A stretch of 32,983 nt of DNA from an uncultured Lewinella sp. (GTDB taxonomy: Bacteria > Bacteroidota > Bacteroidia > Chitinophagales > Saprospiraceae), in the NCBI GenBank assembly GCA_913057785.1, contig CAJXPD010000104.1, forward strand, positions 1 through 32,983, in the 5' to 3' direction. The translations under genes were made by a program, and so were the position numbers. The notes under the pieces were generated by a model, which was not told where the DNA came from, did no database searches, and saw only the letters and a list, made by a program, of their open reading frames with translations. Of this stretch, positions 1 to 9,052 are shown piece by piece. Position 1 is the stretch's first letter, and each line of letters begins with the position of its first letter.

Positions 1-828
1 CTTTCTTTCCACCTTTACTAGCCGATCCGCGAGCTCACCAGGCAAATAGAAATGAGTGTCATTCATGCCTAGGGGTTTAAAGAGTCGTTCCTGCAGAAAG
101 TCCGAGAAAGACATGCCAGAGATCAACTCGATGAAGTATCCCAGCACATCAAGGCCTTCACTGTACACATATCCATCTCCGGGATCATGGTGCAAGGGCA
201 ATTGGGCCAATTTTTTGACACTTTCTTCGATGGTAATATCCTCCGTCGTAAACAGGTCAGTTATACCCGCTTTCTCATAGATCATGCGAAAGCGCTCATC
301 CCCATCAATCACACCATAACCAATTCCTGAGGTGTGGGTCAACAAATGCCGAATCGTGATCTCACGTTTAGCTGCTACTGCATTATACGTAGTATCTTGG
401 TATCTAAAGGAGCGAAGCACTTTGGGGTTCTTGAATTCGGGAATATACTTGCTGATGGGATCGTCCAAACGAAACTTACCCTCCTCCCAGAGCATCATGA
501 CAGCCGTAGAAGTAATAGCCTTGGTTTGAGAAGCAATGCGGAATATGGCATCTTTCGTCATTGGTTTTCCGGCAGGACTATCTGACATGCCAAACGCTTT
601 GTGGTATATGATACGGCCATTTCGAGCCACGAGCGCGACCATCCCTGGTAACTTCCCGTCTTTGACATGGGCTTCGCACATCTCATCTATTCGCTGGAGG
701 CGCTCATCGGACATCCCCACGCTTAGAGCACTGCCCTTCATCAAAGAAGGGCTACGCTGACTGGATTTTGTCTGTGAGAAGCCCGTGCCTACCAGTAAGC
801 ACAGGATAAGGGTTAGTAGGTTTTTCAT
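1..828 (-). CDS. Serine hydrolase, class C beta-lactamase/esterase-like (3' end cut by window)
   Basis: Read on the minus strand from ATG at 828; 276 codons are present and no stop is reached before the window edge, so the protein is partial. It begins with a cleavable signal peptide (MKNLLTLILC, then cleavage near GFSQ), so it is exported. The beta-lactamase-family (Pfam PF00144, S12) signatures are present: the nucleophile motif S-Q-T-K at residues 100-103 (IASQTKAI), the typical HLLTHTSGIGYG block around 161-172, and the tyrosine motif Y-S-E at 222-224 followed by GLDVLGY. The third position of the classical YxN is Glu here, a variation seen in esterase-like members of the family. Family members hydrolyse esters, D-amino-acid peptides or beta-lactams; substrate cannot be told. 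It is divergent from the glycosidase gene at 887, with only 58 bp between them. Confidence 0.88.
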   Translation of the reverse strand, partial: MKNLLTLILCLLVGTGFSQTKSSQRSPSLMKGSALSVGMSDERLQRIDEMCEAHVKDGKLPGMVALVARNGRIIYHKAFGMSDSPAGKPMTKDAIFRIASQTKAITSTAVMMLWEEGKFRLDDPISKYIPEFKNPKVLRSFRYQDTTYNAVAAKREITIRHLLTHTSGIGYGVIDGDERFRMIYEKAGITDLFTTEDITIEESVKKLAQLPLHHDPGDGYVYSEGLDVLGYFIELISGMSFSDFLQERLFKPLGMNDTHFYLPGELADRLVKVERK

Positions 829-886
829 TATTTTGTTTTGATTATTTTTAAGAACATCAATCTATAAAACAAAACGAATTTATCCA

Positions 887-2542
887 ATGCCAGGCAAACT
901 TAATTGGTTCTACCTTAGCCTACTTACGATACTTTTAGGATGCCAATCTTCCACTAAAACACCGATCTCTACCTGCCAACAATGGACTACTTTTGAGATT
1001 CAACTTCAAGCTGAAGCCGTTCCCGAAAATGCATACACAGCTGTAGAGGTCTATGCAGAATTCAGCAATGTCGATGGTGTCACCATCAAGCGACCTGCCT
1101 TTTGGGATGGAGGAGCAGTTTGGAAAATACGTTTTGCCTCTCCGGATTCTACCAGCCAGTGGACTTGGAAAACGGTGAGCAGTCCGCAGATTGAGGGGCT
1201 ACATGAAGAGACTGGGACCATTCAGGCAGAAGCTTATCGAGGGGCCAATCAACTGCTGCGACATGGCCTGCTAAAGATGTCTGAAGGTAAGCGGAACGTG
1301 ATCCATCAAGACGGAACATCATTCTTATTGGTTGGGGATACTCCTTGGGCCATACCTTTTCGAGCTACAATTGATCAAGTCAAAACCTACGCTGCCGACC
1401 GACAGAAAAAGGGATTTAATGCAGCTTTACTGATGACCGTACAGCCCGACATGAAAGCGGAAGGACCAGCAGCACGCAATACACCACTCGGTTTTATGCG
1501 TGCTTTCAACGATCTCCCAGAAGGACATATCAATGCATTGCAACCCAGCTATTTTCAATACTTGGATACCTTAATGAATATCCTGATAGATCATGAAATT
1601 GTTCCAGTCTATCAGCCTGTGTTCCATGGGTTTGGTTGGAAGGGATTGGAGGTGATGGGAAATGTAGCGGTCCCTGAAGAGTATGAGCGTTACTGCAAAT
1701 ATCTACTGGCACGATATGGAAGTCAGCCAGCCTTTTGGCTACTAGCTGGGGATAATGGGGGGAGGGATCCAGGGGTGAAAGAAGCTGGCGAAATGCTGGA
1801 AATCTGGGATGCTTACCGGCAACCTACCGGATTACACTATAACCCTTCTGATGACTATGTAGCAGATTGGGCGAAGGATAACCCCTTAAAACATGCTATG
1901 CATTTTAACAAAACCTTCCAGAAAGAGGCATGGCTGGATTTCCAGTGGGCGCAGACGGGGCATGGCACGGATCACCTTTTCCATAAAGTAGAAAGGATGT
2001 ATGATAACCTTCCCACAAAAGCTACGGCCAATGGTGAGCCGACCTATGAGGGAATGAACGATGGCAAAAACGGTTTGGGATGGTGGCAGGGAGAAGATGC
2101 TTGGGGGCAATTGATGGCAGGTGGAACGATGGGGGTGGTCTACGGTGCGGCGGCGCTTTGGCAATGGAAGGTGAGTCCGGATGAGGAAGGGTGGACCGCC
2201 TGGGCTAGTCAACCAAAGTCATGGGATCAAGCCTTACAGATGAGGGGGTCTGGTTTTGTCGGTTTAGTATCTCGACCCTTTCAAGGAGCGGATTTCTCAG
2301 ACATGGAAAAGAGACCGGACTTGGTAGAAGGAGAAGGAACTTTGTTAGCAAAAGAGGGTAAATTCTACTTATCTTATCTGCCTAAGGGGGGATCCATCCA
2401 ATTGAAAGCCCTACCTAGTGGATTAGAAGCAAGATGGTATGATCCTAAGACAGGTGAATTCGTGATGATAGATGCTGTTGCCAAGGCTGGCGTTTTCACT
2501 GCTCCTGATTTGTCACCTTGGGTATTAGTCCTAAAAGGATAA
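887..2542 (+). CDS. GH140/apiosidase-like glycoside hydrolase lipoprotein (DUF5060-DUF4038)
   Basis: 551 aa. A lipoprotein signal is visible, LTILLGC with Cys19, so the enzyme is probably anchored in the envelope. Residues about 30-115 look like the DUF5060 beta-sandwich (TAVEVYAEFSN, RPAFWDGG, WKIRFASP). Residues about 120-430 match the DUF4038/apiosidase-like (beta/alpha)8 barrel, starting with the hallmark FLLVGDTPWAIPFRAT. Residues about 460-551 fit the small C-terminal beta domain usual in this family (collagen-binding-like, with WYDPKTGEF). GH140 enzymes use an Asp and a Glu; the best candidates are D289 in AGDNGGRDPG and E384 in ANGEPTYEGM. The known GH140 member from Bacteroides cleaves apiose from rhamnogalacturonan II, but most relatives are uncharacterised, so the sugar is unknown. 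The gene starts the unit with the nucleoside hydrolase 19 bp downstream. Confidence 0.85.
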   Translation: MPGKLNWFYLSLLTILLGCQSSTKTPISTCQQWTTFEIQLQAEAVPENAYTAVEVYAEFSNVDGVTIKRPAFWDGGAVWKIRFASPDSTSQWTWKTVSSPQIEGLHEETGTIQAEAYRGANQLLRHGLLKMSEGKRNVIHQDGTSFLLVGDTPWAIPFRATIDQVKTYAADRQKKGFNAALLMTVQPDMKAEGPAARNTPLGFMRAFNDLPEGHINALQPSYFQYLDTLMNILIDHEIVPVYQPVFHGFGWKGLEVMGNVAVPEEYERYCKYLLARYGSQPAFWLLAGDNGGRDPGVKEAGEMLEIWDAYRQPTGLHYNPSDDYVADWAKDNPLKHAMHFNKTFQKEAWLDFQWAQTGHGTDHLFHKVERMYDNLPTKATANGEPTYEGMNDGKNGLGWWQGEDAWGQLMAGGTMGVVYGAAALWQWKVSPDEEGWTAWASQPKSWDQALQMRGSGFVGLVSRPFQGADFSDMEKRPDLVEGEGTLLAKEGKFYLSYLPKGGSIQLKALPSGLEARWYDPKTGEFVMIDAVAKAGVFTAPDLSPWVLVLKG

Positions 2543-2561
2543 CATGTAAATTTCAACTGCT

Positions 2562-3602
2562 ATGACCAAAAGACAATTACTTCTAAGCTATTTCTTCCTC
2601 TTGTTTGGACTAGGCTTTTCCTGTACTGAACCAGCGGACAAGGGAGATAACCAATCTCCAGCGGAAGAAACTACAAACTTGATTCCCATCATTTTCGACA
2701 CGGATGCCAATAACGAATTGGATGATCAACATGCCATGGCTTACCTCTTATTCAATGGCCAAACCTTTGATGTGAAGGGGATCACGGTAAATGCGACACA
2801 CTCCGGAGGAAATATAGATGAGCAGTACAGGGAAGCGGAACGAATCCTACAATTATGTCAGCAGGAGGGGAAGATTCCCTTGTTTAAAGGAGCAGACAAA
2901 GACTTTCTTACTATACAAAAGGATTTGGAAAACCCGACTCATGATGGTGCAGCAGCGGTTGATTTTATTATTGCGGAAGCCCAAAAAATGAACGGGAAAA
3001 AACTGGTGTTATTGGCAGTAGGTAAGCTGACCAATGTAGCCCTAGCCCTGGCTAAGAAGCCCAGTATTGCTCAGCATCTGCGAGTGGTCTGGTTGGGATC
3101 TAATTACCCGGAACCCGGTGAGTACAATCAAGATAATGATACATCCTCCATGTCCTACGTCCTGCAACAAATTGTGCCATTTGAAATGGTAACTGTGCGA
3201 TATGGGAAACCATCTGGCACAGATGCCGTACAAGTAACTCAAGAAGAGGTACAGCAGAAAATGCCAGGGAAAGGGCCAAGAATTGCGGAGCCCATTACTG
3301 GTAGGCACGGTGGCACCTATTATACCTTTGGCGATTACGCCATCAATTTGTTTGAACATATTGAGTATCATGTAGACCCACCGGCTAGAGCCCTATATGA
3401 CATGGCAGCGGTAGCCATCGTGAAATCGCCAAATTGGGCAGAACAATCATTGATTCCTTGTCCGGTTTTGGTTGATGGGAAGTGGAAAGAGCAACCAGAG
3501 AACGATAGAAAAATCGTGCTTTGGGAAAATTTTGATAAAAAAGCCATCATCGAAGACTTCTATCAAACCCTGGATAATATCCAGCCAGTAGGAGGGAAGT
3601 GA
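2562..3602 (+). CDS. Inosine/uridine-preferring nucleoside hydrolase-like lipoprotein
   Basis: 346 aa. The N-terminus is a lipoprotein signal (FFLLFGLGFSC, Cys21). The metal-binding signature of the nucleoside hydrolase family is at residues 46-57: D-T-D-x4-L-D-D-Q-H, with D46, D48, D54 and D55 as probable Ca2+/ribose ligands. A second family block is KLVLLAVGKLTNVALALA. The C-terminal block usually read as LHDPxAV is ALYDMAAVA here, so the usual His is a Tyr. The family cleaves the N-glycosidic bond of ribonucleosides; envelope location and pairing with a glycosidase leave open a role on another ribosyl-like glycoside. Nineteen bp from the upstream gene and no terminator between them point to one transcript. 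Confidence 0.88.
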   Translation: MTKRQLLLSYFFLLFGLGFSCTEPADKGDNQSPAEETTNLIPIIFDTDANNELDDQHAMAYLLFNGQTFDVKGITVNATHSGGNIDEQYREAERILQLCQQEGKIPLFKGADKDFLTIQKDLENPTHDGAAAVDFIIAEAQKMNGKKLVLLAVGKLTNVALALAKKPSIAQHLRVVWLGSNYPEPGEYNQDNDTSSMSYVLQQIVPFEMVTVRYGKPSGTDAVQVTQEEVQQKMPGKGPRIAEPITGRHGGTYYTFGDYAINLFEHIEYHVDPPARALYDMAAVAIVKSPNWAEQSLIPCPVLVDGKWKEQPENDRKIVLWENFDKKAIIEDFYQTLDNIQPVGGK

Positions 3603-3611
3603 TGCGAATAC

Positions 3612-3642
3612 TTTTCTTATAGAATTAAATTTTTTATATTTG
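3612..3642 (+). promoter_or_regulatory. Candidate promoter for the tandem hybrid kinases
   Basis: TATATTTG at 3635-3642 fits the Bacteroidota -7 consensus TAnnTTTG. A T-rich -33 element (TTTT, 3612-3615) lies 19 bp upstream. If used, it gives a leader of about 200 nt before the kinase ATG at 3854. The remaining spacer contains the motif CAACACTAA (3789-3797) and a small GGGG-TAA-CCCC hairpin near 3815. Confidence 0.4.
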
Positions 3643-3853
3643 AAAATAAATTATCTGGATTTTGCGCTTCTTTAGGAAAGTCTAGATCAATTCTACCCTA
3701 AACTCACAGAACATTCGGTCCATTCTAACAAGCACGCAGACACTGCATTCGGCAGAATAAAGACACCAGTCCTTTCCTGCTGTTCGATCAACACTAATAT
3801 CATCAAAGACACTTGGGGGTAACCCCTATCTTATTATTAGACCACCATGACGC

Positions 3854-6346
3854 ATGAGTGTTGAACGAATTAACAATCATATTTTACTTGGTAGAATATA
3901 TCTATTATTAGGAGGTTTAGGGATGCCTGTATTTACCGGTCTAAATCATTGGATCGGATTTGGCGTATTCGAGTCAAACTGGGAATCTTGGGCCTTTGGC
4001 CTCATATGTTTGCTATTATTTGGTCTTAGCTTGAGAAGGGATTTATCTACGGAACGGCGCTTTCTCATCCTCGACTTTGGATTCTTCTATTTTACTTTTG
4101 CAGGCTTTTACATCGATTACGTTGGCAGTTTTGCCAGCCAATATCTCATAACCCAAATGATCCTGATCCAGTTTACCTTCATGGTATTGAGATGGCAACG
4201 TCAACTGGTGATCTATAGTCTTTTCATATTTGCCTGTGTAGTCAGTTTTTTAGCTTTATCTACCTCTCTTTCAATAGCATACAAAGTATTTGTGGCTTCG
4301 GCTTTTGTCATTATTTCCATCGGAAACTATTTCGTCTGGAGTAGACGCTTAGCTGAACAAGATCAGAATCAGCATATCAAAGCCCTGATGAATGGCATTT
4401 TGGAGGTAGCACAAGATGGCATTATCGCGGTTGAATCTAAGCGTAGTCCTAATGGCACAATTAGGGACTTTGAGATTACGCATGTCAATGGGGCTTTTTA
4501 TGACATGTTTCCTTTTCTTAAAGGACAACAAGTGAAGTGGGTGAAAGAACTAATTCCACGTCGCTATGGCAGCCAGGTGTTTCAGCAATTTGTAGAGGTA
4601 GTAGAACACGGCCGGCCCTTTGAACTTGCTGATAAATTCCGGGGATTGGATGGTACTCCCTTGTGGCTAAAGCTAGTAGCCGCTAAGCTAGAAGACGGCC
4701 TGACAATCACCTTTACCAATGTAACGAAACAGAAAATCTATGAGGCGCAGTTGGAGGAGGCGAAAGAAAAAGCGGAAGAAGGTGCTCGAGCCAAATCAAG
4801 CTTTTTAGCTACCATGAGTCATGAAATTCGAACGCCGATGAACGGTATCATCGGAATGATCGATCTGATGTACAACACTGAACTATCGGTCGAACAATTG
4901 GAACATCTGGATATCATCAGGACGAGTAGTGAAAGCTTATTGACGATCATCAACGATATTCTTGACTTTTCTAAAATTGAATCTGGAAAGCTCGAATTGG
5001 AAGAGCGCAATTTCTCCCTACGGGCCTGCCTGGAAGATACCCTAGATCTACTGGGTAAGCGGGCACGAGATAAGGAACTGGATTTATTCTATTATATGGA
5101 GCCAGAAGTGCCGGAATACATCTCTGGGGATGTGGTACGCCTGGGGCAAATTCTGACGAACCTGGTGAGCAACGCCATCAAATTCACAGAATCAGGAGAG
5201 ATTTATGTGCACGTGAAGCGGGTAGATAAAGGTTGGACGGCACCGGGGGACCACGTGCATTTGCATTTTAGTGTTAGAGATACAGGGATTGGGATCCCTC
5301 CTGACAAGATTGGTCACCTGTTTCAAGCCTTTAACCAAGTAGATACTTCTACAACGAGGAAGTATGGTGGTACCGGCTTAGGTCTGGTTATATGCCAGCG
5401 CTTATGCCAATTGATGCATGGTAAAATATGGGTGGAAAGTGAATTCGGAAAGGGCTCGCAGTTTCAGTTCATTATCTCCTGCAAGCTCTCACCAATGACC
5501 TTTGTTCAGGAGCAGGACCAGCCCCGAATTTTGGAAGACTTGCGAGGCAAACGAATATTGCTGATCGACGATAATGAAACCAACCTAATGATCTTAGCGG
5601 CCTTCATTACCCGTATGGGGCTAAAACCAACCGTGGCGAAATCGCCAGTCAAGGCTTTAGAGATGGTTAACAGACAGTTATTTGATCTGGTTATCACAGA
5701 CTATAATATGCCCATTATGAATGGCCTTCAGATGGCCAGCGCCATCAAAAAGCAAATGACTTGCCCCATCCTCTTGTTGAGCTCTAGTCAAGAGTTACCG
5801 ATGAAGGAGGTGAGTAAATGGGTGGATTCCTATCAATTCAAACCGATTAGAGAAAGGCAGTTGCAACTGCTCATGGTTAAACTCTTCAATAGCCCAACCA
5901 AAGTAACAACAGGGGTTAAGAAACAAAGAGCTAAGACCTTCCGGGAGAACCTGGCCGAAGAGATTCCTTTGCGGATTCTGTTGGCTGAGGACTTCATCGT
6001 CAACCAAAAGATTGCCAGTAGGATCTTCAAGAAGATGGGATACGAGATTGATATAGCGGAGAATGGGGTAGAGGCAGTGGAGAAGTCCGCCAAGTTTACC
6101 TATGACATCATCTTTATGGATGTCCAAATGCCCGAAATGGATGGCTTGCAAGCTACTCAAGAGATAAAATCAAGCATGCGAGAGGATAGTCCCGTCATCA
6201 TAGCTATGACAGCCAATGCCATGCCAGAGGATAGGCAAAAGTGTATCAATGCCGGGATGGACGACTACTTGTCGAAACCATTCAAACCAGCTGAATTACA
6301 AAAACTTTTAGTCAAGTATAACCCAAGAACTTATCAGCCCGAATAG
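3854..6346 (+). CDS. Hybrid sensor histidine kinase, 6 TM - PAS - HisKA - HATPase - REC - REC
   Basis: 830 aa. Residues about 8-165 hold roughly six hydrophobic helices, so the sensor is an integral membrane module. A PAS-like domain spans about 175-295, then a coiled coil (LEEAKEKAEEGARAKSSF). HisKA carries the phospho-acceptor H323 in ATMSHEIRTPMNGIIGM. The ATPase domain shows N box LVSNAIKFTESGEI, G1 DTGIGIPP and G2 GGTGLGL. Receiver 1 (about 563-680) has acidic pair DD, D616 in VITDYNMP and KP in FKPIR. Receiver 2 (about 704-825) has LLAEDF, phospho-acceptor D756 in IIFMDVQMPEMDG, AMTANAMP and SKPFKP. No output domain is fused and no regulator or Hpt gene is adjacent, so its partner must be elsewhere. 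It is the intact paralogue of the kinase at 6431. Confidence 0.93.
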   Translation: MSVERINNHILLGRIYLLLGGLGMPVFTGLNHWIGFGVFESNWESWAFGLICLLLFGLSLRRDLSTERRFLILDFGFFYFTFAGFYIDYVGSFASQYLITQMILIQFTFMVLRWQRQLVIYSLFIFACVVSFLALSTSLSIAYKVFVASAFVIISIGNYFVWSRRLAEQDQNQHIKALMNGILEVAQDGIIAVESKRSPNGTIRDFEITHVNGAFYDMFPFLKGQQVKWVKELIPRRYGSQVFQQFVEVVEHGRPFELADKFRGLDGTPLWLKLVAAKLEDGLTITFTNVTKQKIYEAQLEEAKEKAEEGARAKSSFLATMSHEIRTPMNGIIGMIDLMYNTELSVEQLEHLDIIRTSSESLLTIINDILDFSKIESGKLELEERNFSLRACLEDTLDLLGKRARDKELDLFYYMEPEVPEYISGDVVRLGQILTNLVSNAIKFTESGEIYVHVKRVDKGWTAPGDHVHLHFSVRDTGIGIPPDKIGHLFQAFNQVDTSTTRKYGGTGLGLVICQRLCQLMHGKIWVESEFGKGSQFQFIISCKLSPMTFVQEQDQPRILEDLRGKRILLIDDNETNLMILAAFITRMGLKPTVAKSPVKALEMVNRQLFDLVITDYNMPIMNGLQMASAIKKQMTCPILLLSSSQELPMKEVSKWVDSYQFKPIRERQLQLLMVKLFNSPTKVTTGVKKQRAKTFRENLAEEIPLRILLAEDFIVNQKIASRIFKKMGYEIDIAENGVEAVEKSAKFTYDIIFMDVQMPEMDGLQATQEIKSSMREDSPVIIAMTANAMPEDRQKCINAGMDDYLSKPFKPAELQKLLVKYNPRTYQPE

Positions 6347-6430
6347 GGCCACAGCAATTGATCAAGCCGCACTTACCTATACACAACACTAAGAAAGAGA
6401 ACTTACAATCATTAACAGAGATTCAATTTT

Positions 6431-8779
6431 ATGGACGTTCTCCCAAGGGAAATGCAAGGGACGGAAAGTGAAAGAGATCTGAACTATATCTTCTTAGGTA
6501 GGATCTACTTGTTTTTGGGTGGGGTTGGAGATCCCCTGATCACCGGTAGCTTGCAGTGGATAGATACAGGTCAATTTAGGATCATGCCAGATCGCTATGG
6601 TGTGATGGCAATGTGCTTCTTGGGTTTAGCTTTAAGTTTTTATAAAGGCTTCACCGCTAAGCACAAACTCACGCTTTTTGATTTGATCTATTTTTGCTTT
6701 TCCATCTATGAGTTAAAGACCTTCTATGATGGCAATTTCTCGGGTAGCTATCAGGCTGCCAATATGATTGTGCTAACTCTGATTTATACCGTATTACGCT
6801 CCCGAAAATTATTGCTGCTCTATACCTTGACCATTATCTCCACCGTTTGCCTATTACTGTATTGGAGTACCATCCCGTTGGAGCAGAAATGGAGTGTAGC
6901 TGTCATAACAACAGTTGTTTGCCTGATCAATTTGACCATCTGGGCCTGGCGCACATCGGAAATGAATCAGATTCACCGAACCAAGGCATTGATAAAGGGG
7001 ATTTTAGAGGTATCTCAAAATGGAATCGTCGCCTTATCGGCAACACGGGATGAATCGGGCAAAATCCATGACTTTGAGATCACGCATGTGAATCCGGCAA
7101 CCTATAGACTTTTTCCCTTCTTGCATGAGTTAGATATCGATAAAAGTTTAAGCAACCTCATTCCTATAAGTTTTGGAGGAGGCTGGTTTGATCAATTGGT
7201 TTCCATTGTAGAAACAGGCAAACCGCTATCCTTCGAGGAGGATTATGTGATGCCGGGAGGTCGCCAGTATTGGGTAAATCTCGTTATCAATAAACTGGGG
7301 GATGGACTTACGGTCACCCTGGCGGATGTTTCAGGTCAGCGGTCCTATGAAAAGGATTTGGAAGAAGCGAAAAAAGACGCAGAATCTGGCGCTAAGGCGA
7401 AGTCGAATTTCTTGGCTACAATGAGCCATGAGATTCGTACCCCCATGAACGGTATCATAGGTATGGTGGATTTATTGGATAATACGCAACTTAGTAGTGA
7501 ACAGTGCGAACACCTGGAAATCATAAGAACTAGTAGCGATAGTCTTCTTGTAACGATCAACGATATACTAGATTTTTCCAAAATTGAATCGGGTAAGTTG
7601 GAACTGGAGCGACGGGATTTTTCTCTTCGCAACTGTTTAGAAAGTGTGTTGGAGCAACATGGACCAGCGGCTCGTGCCAAGGACCTGGACCTCTTCTACT
7701 ATCTGGAGCCAGATGTACCAGAATTTATAAAAGGAGACGAAGTGCGGATCGGCCAGGTATTATCAAATTTGATTGGAAATGCGATAAAGTTCACCAATAC
7801 TGGAGAAGTTTACATCTATGTACAACTTTCTAAAGAGGGTGAATCTGCTAATGATGACTTGATACCTGTGCATTTTAATGTCAGAGACACCGGAATTGGG
7901 ATTCCTCCTGAAAAGCTGCCCCTATTGTTCAACGCTTTCCAGCAAATAGATGATAGTAGTACGCGGCAATTTGGTGGCACCGGGTTGGGGCTGGCCATCA
8001 GTAATAAGCTATGTAGAATTATGAACGGTAGAATCTGGGCAGAAAGCATAGTAGGCGAAGGCTCCCAGTTTCAGTTTGTACTACCGCTCGAAAAGGGCGT
8101 TCCTGTAGATAAGCACGTTCCGCTGATAACCGAAGATGATCTGGCGATGCTAATGGGTAAGCGAGCGCTGATTGTTGATGACAATGCTACCAACTTAATG
8201 ATCCTCCAAGCATTTGTCGAAGAGTTGGGGATCTACCCAGAGCTCTGTAGCTCTCCCCTTGATGCCGTCGAGTGGGTTGAAAATAGACCTTATGACTTGG
8301 TCATTACGGACTTCAACATGCCGGAAATTGATGGATTGGAATTCGCTAAACGAGTTAGGAAGCACTTCTCAGGCCCTATTCTCCTATTGAGTTCGAGTCA
8401 GGTCTTGCCGATCAAGGAAATCAGAAAGGTGATTGATCAGTACCATTTCAAGCCTATCCGCAAGAAACAGTTGAGGTACATTGTGTTAGAATTGTTTAAG
8501 GTCAATAAAGAGAGCAAGAAAAAAACGGAAAAAGCCCACCTTAGTCTCAAAGCTGATCTCGCCTTAGATATTCCTATTCGGATTCTGCTCGCGGAGGATT
8601 ATGTGGTCAATCAGAAGCATAATAGCCCAATGATCATAGCTATGACGGCCAATGCCATGCCCGAGGATCGGGAAAAGTGCATTAATGCAGGTATGGATGA
8701 TTATCTAGCAAAGCCCTTTAAACCTCGTGAGCTGCAGCAAATCTTGGAAAAATATCGCCCTGTACTTAAAAGCTACTAG
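6431..8779 (+). CDS. Hybrid sensor histidine kinase paralogue with internally deleted terminal receiver
   Basis: 782 aa, same architecture and clear similarity along the whole length to the kinase just upstream. Multi-helix membrane region, PAS-like domain, HisKA with H333 (ATMSHEIRTPMNGIIGMVD), ATPase with LIGNAIKFTNTGE, DTGIGIPPEK and GGTGLGLAIS, and receiver 1 with VDDN, D627 in VITDFNMPEIDG and FKPIR. In receiver 2, LLAEDYVVNQK (E722, D723) is followed directly by HNSPMIIAMTANAMP. Aligned to the paralogue, 57 net residues are missing after K729 (junction near base 8617/8618), removing helix 1 through beta 3, including the phospho-acceptor. T739 and K761 (AKPFKP) remain. The gap is in frame. 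Receiver 2 should therefore not accept phosphate, while receiver 1 looks complete. Likely cotranscribed (84 bp spacer, no terminator). Confidence 0.92.
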   Translation: MDVLPREMQGTESERDLNYIFLGRIYLFLGGVGDPLITGSLQWIDTGQFRIMPDRYGVMAMCFLGLALSFYKGFTAKHKLTLFDLIYFCFSIYELKTFYDGNFSGSYQAANMIVLTLIYTVLRSRKLLLLYTLTIISTVCLLLYWSTIPLEQKWSVAVITTVVCLINLTIWAWRTSEMNQIHRTKALIKGILEVSQNGIVALSATRDESGKIHDFEITHVNPATYRLFPFLHELDIDKSLSNLIPISFGGGWFDQLVSIVETGKPLSFEEDYVMPGGRQYWVNLVINKLGDGLTVTLADVSGQRSYEKDLEEAKKDAESGAKAKSNFLATMSHEIRTPMNGIIGMVDLLDNTQLSSEQCEHLEIIRTSSDSLLVTINDILDFSKIESGKLELERRDFSLRNCLESVLEQHGPAARAKDLDLFYYLEPDVPEFIKGDEVRIGQVLSNLIGNAIKFTNTGEVYIYVQLSKEGESANDDLIPVHFNVRDTGIGIPPEKLPLLFNAFQQIDDSSTRQFGGTGLGLAISNKLCRIMNGRIWAESIVGEGSQFQFVLPLEKGVPVDKHVPLITEDDLAMLMGKRALIVDDNATNLMILQAFVEELGIYPELCSSPLDAVEWVENRPYDLVITDFNMPEIDGLEFAKRVRKHFSGPILLLSSSQVLPIKEIRKVIDQYHFKPIRKKQLRYIVLELFKVNKESKKKTEKAHLSLKADLALDIPIRILLAEDYVVNQKHNSPMIIAMTANAMPEDREKCINAGMDDYLAKPFKPRELQQILEKYRPVLKSY
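8618..8775 (+). pseudogene. Remnant of receiver domain 2 after in-frame deletion
   Basis: Marks the 3' piece of the second receiver of the kinase at 6431-8779. It encodes only beta4, beta5 and the last helix (AMTANAMPEDREK, GMDDYLAKPFKP), joined straight onto beta1/loop1. The reading frame stays open, so this is a broken domain inside an otherwise intact gene rather than a broken gene. The missing piece corresponds to about 171 bp of the upstream paralogue. Confidence 0.75.
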
Positions 8780-8875
8780 TTGCCCGTAAATTCGTTCATG
8801 ATGCCAGCCTTTCTGGTGCACTACAAATGTTCCAGAAATTGTATTGGACGAAGAAAATCCAGCCCAAAGCGTTAC

Positions 8876-8904
8876 TTTTCGGCGGAATTAATGTCTTATC
8901 TTTG
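8876..8904 (+). promoter_or_regulatory. Candidate promoter for the OmpA-like lipoprotein
   Basis: TATCTTTG at 8897-8904 is a full match to the -7 pattern TAnnTTTG. A TTTT element at 8876-8879 lies 17 bp upstream, slightly short for a -33 box. A start about 7 nt downstream would give a leader of roughly 140 nt. The 273-bp spacer between the kinase and this gene holds no convincing gene. Confidence 0.4.
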
Positions 8905-9052
8905 AGTAATCGTAACCCCAAGCTTGATAGAGATAGTAGGGAAGTAGGGTTTGTTTTAGTCTTTTTTGAGCGAAAGCTAAAACTTATCCCGGGCTTCATA
9001 CTAAAACCTCCACTTTTATAGTTTTGGGCTTTATAGAAGCAACTAAGTAACT

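Noticed and set aside
8827..9021. 64-codon open frame between kinase 2 and the OmpA-like gene
   Set aside because: It covers the promoter candidate at 8897, shows no signal or domain and has no recognisable start context.
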